Source of the DNA: Desulfobulbus sp.
GTDB taxonomy: Bacteria; Desulfobacterota; Desulfobulbia; Desulfobulbales; Desulfobulbaceae
Length of the DNA: 32,230 bases
Direction: 5' to 3'
NCBI GenBank assembly: GCA_028684915.1
Contig: JAQUEZ010000064.1
Location: 1-32,230, forward strand
Part shown: positions 7,393 through 15,353 of the stretch, in pieces
Numbering within the stretch: position 1 is the first letter of the stretch
Layout: every line of letters starts with the position of its first letter
Program-made: the position numbers and the translations under genes
Notes under the pieces: model-generated
The model's input: only the letters and a program-made list of their open reading frames with translations
Databases searched by the model: none
What the model was told of the DNA's origin: nothing

Positions 7393-8898
7393 ATGGGCAC
7401 ACGGACGCTGGGAATAGACATCGGCGATAGCCATATCTCCGGGGTGGTTCTTGAGCAGCAACGCAGGGCAACGATCCTGCTTAACTGGTGCTGCCTCCCC
7501 CTGAACGAAGGCAGTAACCCGGCCCAGGCGATCGTGCAACTTTGTGAGCAGCTTGCGTGGGATGGAGAGGTCTGTCTCTGCGGCTTACCGCTCTCCAGGT
7601 TGAGCGTGCGCAACCTGACGCTGCCTTTTTCTGATGTCAAAAAAATAACACAAGCGCTCCCCTTTGAACTGGAAGAGCAACTGCTCGACCCACTGGATTC
7701 TCTGGTCTATGATTACTGCCTTGGACGTAAAACCGGCAGTGACAGTCTCTTGGTTGTGTTCGCAACTGGTCAGGAATGGCTTGGGGATGTTCTTGATGGG
7801 ATCGCGGGCAGCCTGGATCCAGATCGGATCCTCCCGGCCATGGTCCCCCTGGCTGAACAGTGTACCCGTTATCGCCCTGACAAGGAACCCTTCCTCCTGG
7901 TGCATGCCGATATCCATTCCATGAGTATTGCCTTGGTTGTTGAGGGCAGGTCCGTCCTTTTTCGTCGTCTCTCTCATCCGGAAGAGATGATCATGCACCC
8001 ACCCTTTGTCCTGGAAGGGAACAGCGTCCATGCCGAGTTGCCGGTAGCAGCGGAATGCGTTGGCCTCCTAGCTCGATTGATTGAGCAGAGCCTAGACCTT
8101 TTTCGCATGGAGAACAGGATAGGCGTCCACCCCGCCAGCGTTATTTTGTCTGGCCCCCTGGCCGACATGGACAACGGTCTGGTTGAGCTGATGGCCTCGT
8201 CACTGGGGCTGCCGGTGGCGCGGATGGAATTGATTGAGCTGGCGCAGGTCGTCTCCACCGAGGAGCAAAAGGATCAGTGGCAGGGGGCGCAGATGGATCG
8301 GGCGCTGGCGGTTGCTCTGTCCGGGAGAAATAAAGGGGGGCTTAATTTTCGTAGGCATCACCTTGCCAAGAAAATGAGCCTGCTTTCCAGGCGCCGGCGG
8401 TTGCTCCTGCCTGCGGTTGCTGCCTGCTGCCTGTTATTTCTCGGGTTGGGGTACATCGGATTCGATACCTATGCCCTGCGGCAACGGGATAAAGATTTGA
8501 GCCAGGAGATGCGAACCCTTTACCAATCCACGTTTCCCGGTGCGACTAAAATTCAGGATCCGTATGTCCAAATGCAGGCCAAACTCAAGTCGTTACAGGG
8601 GACTGATACGCCCCTGCCGTATTTTGTCGCCGATCGATGGGTCCTGCCCGTACTGGCGGATATTTCACGGCGTATTCCTTCCTCGTTATCGATGAAGGTC
8701 GGCCGCATAACCCTTGACCGTGAAGGGGTGGCAATGAAAGGGACCACGGATTCCTTCAATGGAGTAGAGTTGATGAAAACCGCTCTTTCCGGTTCGCCAC
8801 ATTTGGGAGGCGTGCGCATCGTTTCGGCCACTGCGGATAAGGGCAAAAAGGACGGGGCCATTCGTTTTGAGCTGCAGATGCAGCTTGAGGGGTTGTGA
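7393..8898 (+). CDS. gspL: Type II secretion inner-membrane platform protein GspL
   Basis: The N-terminal cytoplasmic region has an actin/ASKHA-like start (TLGIDIGDSHISGVVL), as in the GspL domain that docks the ATPase GspE. A single transmembrane helix (LLLPAVAACCLLFLGLGYIG, about residues 337-357) follows a basic cluster. The periplasmic ferredoxin-like domain begins after FPGATKIQDPYVQMQAKL, a conserved GspL feature. The likely start is ATG 7393 (501 residues), although the GAGG at 7386-7389 is unusually close. TTG 7384 would add three residues but has no visible ribosome binding site. It is coupled to gspM by a TGATG overlap. Confidence 0.9.
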   Translation: MGTRTLGIDIGDSHISGVVLEQQRRATILLNWCCLPLNEGSNPAQAIVQLCEQLAWDGEVCLCGLPLSRLSVRNLTLPFSDVKKITQALPFELEEQLLDPLDSLVYDYCLGRKTGSDSLLVVFATGQEWLGDVLDGIAGSLDPDRILPAMVPLAEQCTRYRPDKEPFLLVHADIHSMSIALVVEGRSVLFRRLSHPEEMIMHPPFVLEGNSVHAELPVAAECVGLLARLIEQSLDLFRMENRIGVHPASVILSGPLADMDNGLVELMASSLGLPVARMELIELAQVVSTEEQKDQWQGAQMDRALAVALSGRNKGGLNFRRHHLAKKMSLLSRRRRLLLPAVAACCLLFLGLGYIGFDTYALRQRDKDLSQEMRTLYQSTFPGATKIQDPYVQMQAKLKSLQGTDTPLPYFVADRWVLPVLADISRRIPSSLSMKVGRITLDREGVAMKGTTDSFNGVELMKTALSGSPHLGGVRIVSATADKGKKDGAIRFELQMQLEGL

Positions 8899-9437
8899 TG
8901 CAGCTGACTGGCCGTGAAAAGAAAATGGTTACTTGGGGCGGTGCGGCCTTGGTGGTCTTTGTACTGGTCCAATTTGTGATTTATCCCTTGGTTGACCAGC
9001 GTGCCCGTTTGCAGAAACGCCTGGTGAGCAAAGAAAAAGCCCTGGCAGAAATGCAGTTGCTTAAAGCGCAGTTTCAGCGGCTTAATCAGCAATCCGGCTC
9101 CATGGCCGATGTCCTTAGTCAGCGTGCAGAGGGCTTTAGTCTTTTTGCCTTTCTTGAGCAAAATGCCGATGAAATCGCTGTCAAAGAGCATATCGCCTAT
9201 ATGAAACCTTCCGAATCCCAGGACGGCGACAAACTGTCGCAGAGCCGAGTGGAGATGAAGCTGCAGGGGGTACGTCTGGAGCAGCTGCTGAGGTTTGTGG
9301 AGAAATCAGAATCTCCAGAGAATTTAGTCGGGGTTGCAAAAATGGCTGTACAGGAGAATGCAAGGGAGGAAGGTACCCTTGATGCCACCCTGGTGATGGT
9401 GAGTGTAGAACGGCCTGTCGATGCGGATAAACGCTAA
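8898..9437 (+). CDS. gspM: Type II secretion inner-membrane protein GspM
   Basis: The 179-residue protein has a short cytoplasmic N-terminus, one transmembrane helix (about residues 11-29), then a coiled segment (RARLQKRLVSKEKALAEMQLLKAQFQRL) and a small ferredoxin-like periplasmic domain. This is the GspM architecture. GspM pairs with GspL and stabilises it in the inner-membrane platform. The ATG shares its A with the gspL TGA stop (TGATG), so translation is probably coupled. A GTG one codon earlier is a less likely start. Sequence identity in this family is low, so position supports the call. Confidence 0.87.
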   Translation: MQLTGREKKMVTWGGAALVVFVLVQFVIYPLVDQRARLQKRLVSKEKALAEMQLLKAQFQRLNQQSGSMADVLSQRAEGFSLFAFLEQNADEIAVKEHIAYMKPSESQDGDKLSQSRVEMKLQGVRLEQLLRFVEKSESPENLVGVAKMAVQENAREEGTLDATLVMVSVERPVDADKR

Positions 9438-10383
9438 AAAACCGCAGGAGACACAAGGGCGGAACGGCCGATGGCGGCGGAGGTTGGGGTATGTGGTGTA
9501 TACCTTGGTGGCTGCAGCTGTTACACTGTGGTTGTTGTTTCCAGCAGAGAGTGCGCGACGATTATTGGTTCGCTCACTGAGTGGACTTGTACCCGGTATT
9601 GAATGGCGCGTGGCAAGGGTAAAGCTGCACCTGCCGTTCATCCTCAGGGTGACGGGCGTGGAAGGATACACAGATCCAGGTTCGGAACACCCTTCCCTGC
9701 GGATCGATCAATTGGAACTGTGGCCCGATTGGGAGGCTACAATCAGGGCGCAGGGACTTTGGCTCAATTATCATCTCCACATTGGTTCTGGTGTGCTGGA
9801 GGGTAGGTTGTGCAGAGCACCGTCGAGTCAGGTCTATAGTTTTCACGGAAGTGTCCGGGCTCTGCAGGTGGAATCAATACCGCTCTTGGCCAATGGGCTG
9901 GGGCGGAACCTGCAGGGGACGATGACAGCCTCCTATGAGGGAGAAGGCTCCCCTGAAGCGTTGAAAAATTGTACGTGGAAGGTACAAGGTAAGCTTGAAA
10001 ACGGACATATGGCCCTTGTTCGTCCAGTGCTCCGCCATAAAGATTTGCCGTTTTCCCTGGTAAATATGCTACTACATGGAGTCGGTGGTGCAATGACCAT
10101 TGCTGAGGGGAAAATAGACTCACCCTTAGGGCAAGGATGGTTCAACGGCACCCTGGTGTTGGCCGCTGATCCGATGCAATCTCAGCTGCAAGTCCGGGGT
10201 GGACTTCATCCCCAGCCGTTTTTTTTCGAAGGGGTTGAGAATACGGTTGCCTTGCAGTCGGTTCGACTTGAGTTACAAGAGAAGCCGCTGCCGTTCAGCC
10301 TTTCTGGAACGTTGCTGCACCCTGGAATTTATTTTGAGGGGCTAGCCATGCAGATGTATGCCTTGGAAAAGGAGATGCGATAA
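9421..10383 (+). CDS. gspN: Type II secretion protein GspN
   Basis: The 320-residue protein has a basic N-terminus, one transmembrane helix (about residues 23-42) and a long periplasmic region of repeated beta strands ending in strand-rich LSGTLLHPGIYFEG. That matches GspN, an accessory T2SS component present in only some lineages and resembling AsmA-like beta proteins. It overlaps gspM by 17 bp. Its exact role in secretion is not settled even in studied systems. The placement between gspM and gspC is typical of deltaproteobacterial clusters. Confidence 0.82.
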   Translation: MRINAKKPQETQGRNGRWRRRLGYVVYTLVAAAVTLWLLFPAESARRLLVRSLSGLVPGIEWRVARVKLHLPFILRVTGVEGYTDPGSEHPSLRIDQLELWPDWEATIRAQGLWLNYHLHIGSGVLEGRLCRAPSSQVYSFHGSVRALQVESIPLLANGLGRNLQGTMTASYEGEGSPEALKNCTWKVQGKLENGHMALVRPVLRHKDLPFSLVNMLLHGVGGAMTIAEGKIDSPLGQGWFNGTLVLAADPMQSQLQVRGGLHPQPFFFEGVENTVALQSVRLELQEKPLPFSLSGTLLHPGIYFEGLAMQMYALEKEMR

Positions 10384-11179
10384 CGTTGTGCTTTCCATAG
10401 TAATTCGTTTAATCGTCATAACGGCGCTTGTTTATGCCGGGGTCCAGCTCTGGTACGGGAGGGTAGAGCAGCGTCTGCAGGATCATGCGCCGCCACCAAA
10501 GACCGCACAACAGGGGCTGAGTACGGAAGCGGAGACGCAAGCTGCTCCCGACGCTGTGCCGGACGATGAGGTCCAGGCCATTCTCGCCAGGAATATTTTT
10601 CAGGCAACAATGGGGGGAGAAACGGCAACGGAAACCGAGACCGCTCAACCCGATATTGATCAACTTGCCCAAACCCAACTCAGTCTGTCGTTGCTGGGCA
10701 CGGTCACTGGCGATCAGAATGATGCCCGGGCGATTATTCGCGATGACAAGACCAAGCTTGAGGATCTTTATCAGGTTGGCAGCGAGATTCAAGGGGCAAT
10801 CATCAATCTCATTACCCGGGGCAAGGTGGTGCTTTTGGTCAATGGTCGCGAAGAGGCACTGGTGATCACGGACCGGGACGGGGAGGGCGGGCCTGGCCCC
10901 AGGAATGTTCAGCAGCGGATGCCGATTGCAGTCGGTGATCCGGATGAGGATATGATCCAGCCGACTCCAAGGGCTGTGCCCCGGCGGAGAATCAGCTTTC
11001 GTAGTCCTGCGCCCAGGCGGCCGATTGTTGCACCCCAGGAAATTCTTGAGCCACCGGTGGAAGATGTGCAAGGTGATGCGGCTCAGGAGCTTCCCGCTGA
11101 ACCTGAAACCGACACAAACCCTACGGACCAGGAGACGGAACCGGCTGCCGAGATGCCTACTGATACGCCCGGGCAATGA
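10358..11179 (+). CDS. gspC: Type II secretion GspC-like protein without a PDZ domain
   Basis: One transmembrane helix (about residues 12-30) is followed by a linker and the GspC homology region (about 75-170): ILARNIFQ, then LSLSLLGTV, ARAIIRDD, YQVGSEIQGAIINLI and VVLLVNGREEALVI. In T2SS this region binds the N0 domain of GspD and links the inner-membrane platform to the secretin. Instead of the PDZ domain found at the C-terminus of many GspC proteins, residues 185-273 are a Pro/Glu/Arg-rich low-complexity tail. ATG 10358 overlaps gspN by 26 bp. GTG 10388, 13 nt after AAGGAG, is an alternative start that removes ten residues. Confidence 0.87.
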   Translation: MPWKRRCDNVVLSIVIRLIVITALVYAGVQLWYGRVEQRLQDHAPPPKTAQQGLSTEAETQAAPDAVPDDEVQAILARNIFQATMGGETATETETAQPDIDQLAQTQLSLSLLGTVTGDQNDARAIIRDDKTKLEDLYQVGSEIQGAIINLITRGKVVLLVNGREEALVITDRDGEGGPGPRNVQQRMPIAVGDPDEDMIQPTPRAVPRRRISFRSPAPRRPIVAPQEILEPPVEDVQGDAAQELPAEPETDTNPTDQETEPAAEMPTDTPGQ

Positions 11180-11200
11180 CAACGTCAGAAAAAGACACTT

Positions 11201-11217
11201 GATGGCGTTGTAAAAAG
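11201..11217 (+). repeat. Partial copy of the GATGGCGT-GTAAAAA dispersed repeat end
   Basis: GATGGCGTTGTAAAAAG here matches the left end of the 127-bp palindromic repeat at 25684 with one difference. With the two preceding T bases the match is 17 of 18. The rest of that element is not visible, so this is a remnant or a solo end in the gspC-gspD gap. Confidence 0.5.
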
Positions 11218-11271
11218 TTACATCCCGAGAAGTTGCGTGTCATAAACATTGTGTGTTGTGCAGGGCGAAAC

Positions 11272-11301
11272 GACGTTCTCGAGGCTTTTACCGAGAACGT
11301 C
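11272..11301 (+). repeat. Perfect 10-bp hairpin in the gspD leader
   Basis: GACGTTCTCG (11272-11281) and CGAGAACGTC (11292-11301) are exact inverted copies around a 10-nt loop. No T-run follows, so it is unlikely to be a simple terminator. It lies 65 bp before gspD and could affect message stability or gspD expression. A closely similar stem occurs at 25363-25392. Confidence 0.6.
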
Positions 11302-11324
11302 AATCTTGAAAAACAAATGAATGC

Positions 11325-11341
11325 CGCCCGGGAACCGGGCG
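11325..11341 (+). repeat. GC-rich hairpin just before gspD
   Basis: CGCCCGG and CCGGGCG form a perfect 7-bp stem with a GAA loop, 25 bp before the gspD ATG and close to its ribosome binding site. It may limit ribosome access or partly attenuate transcription between gspC and gspD. The T-run needed for a terminator is missing. Confidence 0.5.
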
Positions 11342-11366
11342 CTGTTTGATCATAGCGAGAGTGCGT

Positions 11367-13604
11367 ATGAACCATAAAAGGATGATCGGCAACGTGCTGT
11401 TGTGCTGCATGGTAGCTTGGATGGCGGGACTGGTGCCCTGCGGTGCGGCCAACCCAAAGATATCGCAGCCGACGAAAGACGTACAACGCTATGTCACCAT
11501 CGATTTTAACGATGTCGATATCAATCTTTTTATTAAATATATCAGCGAGCTGACCAAAAAGAACTTTATTGTTGATCGTCAGGTCCAAGGGAAGGTGACC
11601 GTCATCTCGCCGACCCAGGTCTCGGCGGAAGATGCCTATCGGGTTTTTGAATCCGTGCTTGAAGTGCACGGTTATGCAGCCGTCCCCAGTGGGTCGGTTA
11701 TAAAAATTGTTCCGTCGGTAGAGGCACGGTCCAAAAGCATAGCCACCCTCAAAGAGGGAGAAAGACCCTCGGGCGAGGATAAGGTTGTCACCCAGATTAT
11801 TGCCCTGAAGTATGCCAATGCCGATGAGGTCAAAGGTATGCTCAGTCCGCTGGTCTCCAAAACCAGTGTGCTCATTTCCCATGCCAAATCCGGGATGATC
11901 ATTCTCACCGATTACGCGTCCAACATCATGCGCTTGTTAGATATCATCAACGCCGTGGACGTGCCGCCAGACAACGAGGATATGGTGATCATTCCCCTGT
12001 ACCATGCCTCGGCAGATAATGTGGCCAAGGCACTCAGTCAGCTCTTTGTCTCCAGCCCTTCCCAGCGTGGTGTTCGTCCGGAGGTGGTCAAGATCATCCC
12101 CTTTGAGCGTACCAATACCTTGATTGTCTTTGCTACCAAATCCTCGGTGGAGCGGGTGCGCGGTGTGGTTGCCAAGTTGGATGCGGATGTTCCCCGTCGG
12201 GAAGGGAACCTGCATGTGGTGTATCTCCAACATGCCAATGCCGAAGAGTTGGTTAAGGTGTTGATGAATTTGCCCGACGAGCAGAGCGGTACACGGAGCA
12301 CCTCGGCTCCCAGTGGAAAGACCAGTAGCATGCCGTCGGCACCGGCTATTTCTAAGGAAATTAAGATTGTTGCCGACAAGGAAACCAACTCCCTCATCAT
12401 CACCGGCCCCCGTGAAGAGTTCGAGGTGGTTGACGATGTGATTAAACAACTCGATATTCCCAGGCGGATGGTCTACCTGGAGGCCCTGATCATGGAGGTG
12501 AAGGTCAGCAAGAACTTCAATATCGGTGTCCAGTGGGCCGATGGCAGCGGGTCGGTGATCGGTGGCTTCAGCGGCAAAGGGGGCGACAATGCATATGATA
12601 GCCTGAAGGCCTTGCAAAGCGGCAAATTGCCGGCTGGTTTTTCTCTTGGGGTGCTGGATAAGGGTATCACCATCGGTGATGTCACCTTTCCTAACCTGGG
12701 AGCGGTGGTCAATGCTTACAAGAGCGACGACGATGTCAACGTCATCGCCACCCCACAGATCCTGACCACCGACAACAAAAAGGCCTCAATTAAGGTCGGT
12801 GAAAATGTGCCCTATATCACCAGTAAAAACACCACGAGTTCGGATCAGGATTACACCAACTATGAATATAAGGACGTGGCCACCAGCCTGACCATCACTC
12901 CACAGGTCAACCGGGCTGATATTGTCCGCTTGGAAATAGGGGTTGAGGTGGTGAAGCTGAAGGATACAGATACCACGACTACGCCCTCTACCTTTACCCG
13001 TACCGCCGATACCACCGTTATCGTACACAATGAGGAAACCGTGGTCATCGGCGGTATGATCGGCCAGGATACCACCAAAGGGGAGTACAAGGTGCCGTTG
13101 CTTGGCGATGTTCCGGTGCTGGGCTGGCTTTTTAAATCCCATAGCAACAGTCTGGAGAAAACCAATCTCTATATTTTTATCACTCCGCATATTGTCGAGA
13201 ATCCGGCGGAGCTGGCGGATATCTATCACAAAAAACGAAGCAAGATTGAAGAGCTGCATAGGGAGCCCGGCGATGTCGCCGATGAATTTTTTCATCCCAC
13301 CTCCGATCCCCGGCAAAGTATTGCCCTCTCGGATATCGGTATGAGCAAGCTTATGCAAAACGATCTGGTTCGGGCGCGGGAGTATTTTGTTCAGGCGTTG
13401 AAAAATGATCCCAACAATGGCTCGGCCCTGATCAATTTAGGCTCGGTTTGTGAGCGGGAGCAGAAGTGGCAGGAGGCCAAAACCTATTATCAGCGAGTAC
13501 TGGCCTTACCTGCACCGAAACAGGGGGAAGGGGATGATCGCGAAGATCCTCTCAAGGCGGTGGCGAAAAACGCCCTGAAACGTTTACAGCAACGGGGAAT
13601 CTAA
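11367..13604 (+). CDS. gspD: Type II secretion outer-membrane secretin GspD with C-terminal TPR extension
   Basis: GspD forms the outer-membrane channel. The 745-residue protein has a signal peptide (about 1-28), an N0 domain (YVTIDFNDVDINLFIKYIS, about 40-115), N1-N3 ring domains with LYHASADNVAKAL and LQHANAEELVKVL repeats (about 140-370), and the secretin core (about 420-605) with VPLLGDVPVLGWLFK and TNLYIFITPHIV. After the core, where many GspD proteins have an S-domain, residues 645-745 read as tetratricopeptide-like helices (LVRAREYFVQALKNDPNNGSALINLG). ATG 11367 is chosen because it starts the signal peptide and follows GAGAG; the frame extends to a TTG at 11346 without a better start. 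It lies 187 bp after gspC. Confidence 0.95.
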   Translation: MNHKRMIGNVLLCCMVAWMAGLVPCGAANPKISQPTKDVQRYVTIDFNDVDINLFIKYISELTKKNFIVDRQVQGKVTVISPTQVSAEDAYRVFESVLEVHGYAAVPSGSVIKIVPSVEARSKSIATLKEGERPSGEDKVVTQIIALKYANADEVKGMLSPLVSKTSVLISHAKSGMIILTDYASNIMRLLDIINAVDVPPDNEDMVIIPLYHASADNVAKALSQLFVSSPSQRGVRPEVVKIIPFERTNTLIVFATKSSVERVRGVVAKLDADVPRREGNLHVVYLQHANAEELVKVLMNLPDEQSGTRSTSAPSGKTSSMPSAPAISKEIKIVADKETNSLIITGPREEFEVVDDVIKQLDIPRRMVYLEALIMEVKVSKNFNIGVQWADGSGSVIGGFSGKGGDNAYDSLKALQSGKLPAGFSLGVLDKGITIGDVTFPNLGAVVNAYKSDDDVNVIATPQILTTDNKKASIKVGENVPYITSKNTTSSDQDYTNYEYKDVATSLTITPQVNRADIVRLEIGVEVVKLKDTDTTTTPSTFTRTADTTVIVHNEETVVIGGMIGQDTTKGEYKVPLLGDVPVLGWLFKSHSNSLEKTNLYIFITPHIVENPAELADIYHKKRSKIEELHREPGDVADEFFHPTSDPRQSIALSDIGMSKLMQNDLVRAREYFVQALKNDPNNGSALINLGSVCEREQKWQEAKTYYQRVLALPAPKQGEGDDREDPLKAVAKNALKRLQQRGI

Positions 13605-13661
13605 GATGGCCCTTACAATGAGCAGCGGCTATTTTACCGTGGCCTGCTAGAGGGCGGGGCG

Positions 13662-15353
13662 ATGCGTTTATTGGGTGAAATCCTCCAGGAAAATTTCGGT
13701 CTTGCCCCGGAAAGCATTGAGTCGGCCTTGGCCATCCAGCGAGAACGCGGCGGTCGGATCGGTGAGATTCTGATTCAGCTACGCAAGATCTCCGAGGATG
13801 ATCTGCTCAGTGCCCGGAGCCAGCAATGTGGGATGGAGGTTGTCTACAGCCTGCCGACGGGGCCGGATCCTTTTTTCGTGGAGCGGGTGCCGATCGGCTT
13901 TCTCAAGAAGTTCAAGATGATTCCGGTGGCCACGCCGGACTGCTCGTACATCGCCCTGGCCGAACCTGCCAATTTTCAGCAACTCGACGATCTCATGCGT
14001 ATGCTCCAGTGGGAGGGGATTCGAACCGTCCTCGCACCCTCCAACGAGATTTTCGTCGCCATCAATGCATCCTACGACACCACTCGGAAAGACGCTGCCG
14101 ACCGGGTGATGCAGGATATGGATGACGATAATCCGGAGAGCATCCTCACCGAAATCGAGGAGACAGCAGACCTGCTCGACGATACCAGCGATGCCCCGGT
14201 GATCAAACTGGTGAATTTGGTATTGTCCCAGGCGGTACGCGATAACGCCAGTGACATCCATATTGAATCCTACAAGGACCGGGTCAAGATTCGTAAGCGG
14301 GTCGACGGCATTCTCTACGACATGTATTCTCCGCCCCGGCATGTGCAAGGCAAGCTGGTTTCGCGTATCAAAATCATGGCCAAGATGGATATTGCCGAGA
14401 AGCGATTACCGCAGGACGGTCGAATTGAAATCCGTCTGGCTGATCGGAATATTGATATCCGTGTCTCCACTCTGCCCACCTCCTTTGGTGAGCGGGTGGT
14501 CATGCGTCTTCTCGATAAGTCGAGTTCGCTGGTACCGCTGGAAACCTTGGGAATGTCCAAGGACGATATGGAGCATTTCCTGCGCATGATCAAGGCGCCG
14601 CACGGGATTATTCTCGTCACCGGCCCCACCGGCAGCGGTAAAACGACCACGCTTTATTCGGCGCTTGGCGTCCTTAATAGTCCGGATGTCAATATCATCA
14701 CCGTTGAAGATCCGATCGAGTACCAGATGAACGGCATCAGTCAGGTGCAGGTCAATGCTAAGGTCGGTTTAACTTTTGCCAATGGCCTGCGGACCATTGT
14801 TCGCCAGGATCCGGACATCATTCTTGTGGGGGAGATTCGTGATCTTGAAACTGCGGAAATCGCTATCCAGTCTGCGCTCACCGGGCATCTGGTTTTTTCC
14901 ACCCTGCATACCAACGATGCCGCCAGTGCTGTCACCCGTTTGATCGATATGGGGGTTGAGCCGTTTTTGGTTTCCTCTGCGGTCAATGCCATCATGGCCC
15001 AGCGGTTGGTGCGTAAGATCTGTCCCCACTGCAGGGAAGCGTATGTGCCTGCCAACGCCTACCTCGAGCGCGTGGGGCTATCGCCGATTAAATTCGCCGG
15101 AAGGGAATTGTATCGTGGTGCCGGTTGCGGGCACTGTTTGCAGACCGGTTACAAGGGGAGGGTCGGGATTTATGAGCTGATGACCCTCACTCCGGCCATG
15201 AAGAGTGTGATTCTCACCACCTCGGATGCGGGCCAGATCAAAAAGCAGGCCCTGTCGTCACTCGCCACTGGCATGATGACCCTGCGCCAGGATGGGTTAA
15301 AAAAGGTTCTTGCCGGTATGACCACCTTAGAAGAAGTCTTTCGCGTTACCTGA
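13662..15353 (+). CDS. gspE: Type II secretion ATPase GspE
   Basis: GspE is the cytoplasmic hexameric ATPase that powers pseudopilus assembly through GspL and GspF. The 563-residue protein has an N-terminal MshEN/N1E-like domain (LGEILQENFGLAPESIESAL), a Walker A motif GPTGSGKT at 321-328, an Asp box VEDPIEY at 348-354, a Walker B region DIILVGEIRD at 385-394 and a His box HTNDAASAV. A zinc-binding tetracysteine site is formed by Cys454/457 and Cys489/492. All catalytic motifs are intact. It starts 57 bp after gspD. Its stop overlaps the stop of the opposite-strand gspF, so the operon ends here in a tail-to-tail arrangement. Confidence 0.96.
   Translation: MRLLGEILQENFGLAPESIESALAIQRERGGRIGEILIQLRKISEDDLLSARSQQCGMEVVYSLPTGPDPFFVERVPIGFLKKFKMIPVATPDCSYIALAEPANFQQLDDLMRMLQWEGIRTVLAPSNEIFVAINASYDTTRKDAADRVMQDMDDDNPESILTEIEETADLLDDTSDAPVIKLVNLVLSQAVRDNASDIHIESYKDRVKIRKRVDGILYDMYSPPRHVQGKLVSRIKIMAKMDIAEKRLPQDGRIEIRLADRNIDIRVSTLPTSFGERVVMRLLDKSSSLVPLETLGMSKDDMEHFLRMIKAPHGIILVTGPTGSGKTTTLYSALGVLNSPDVNIITVEDPIEYQMNGISQVQVNAKVGLTFANGLRTIVRQDPDIILVGEIRDLETAEIAIQSALTGHLVFSTLHTNDAASAVTRLIDMGVEPFLVSSAVNAIMAQRLVRKICPHCREAYVPANAYLERVGLSPIKFAGRELYRGAGCGHCLQTGYKGRVGIYELMTLTPAMKSVILTTSDAGQIKKQALSSLATGMMTLRQDGLKKVLAGMTTLEEVFRVT

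Noticed and set aside
11221..11341. Cyclic-di-GMP riboswitch upstream of gspD
   Set aside because: A CAGGGCGAAACG string looks faintly similar, but the conserved paired core and tetraloop/receptor arrangement of the GEMM class are not present.
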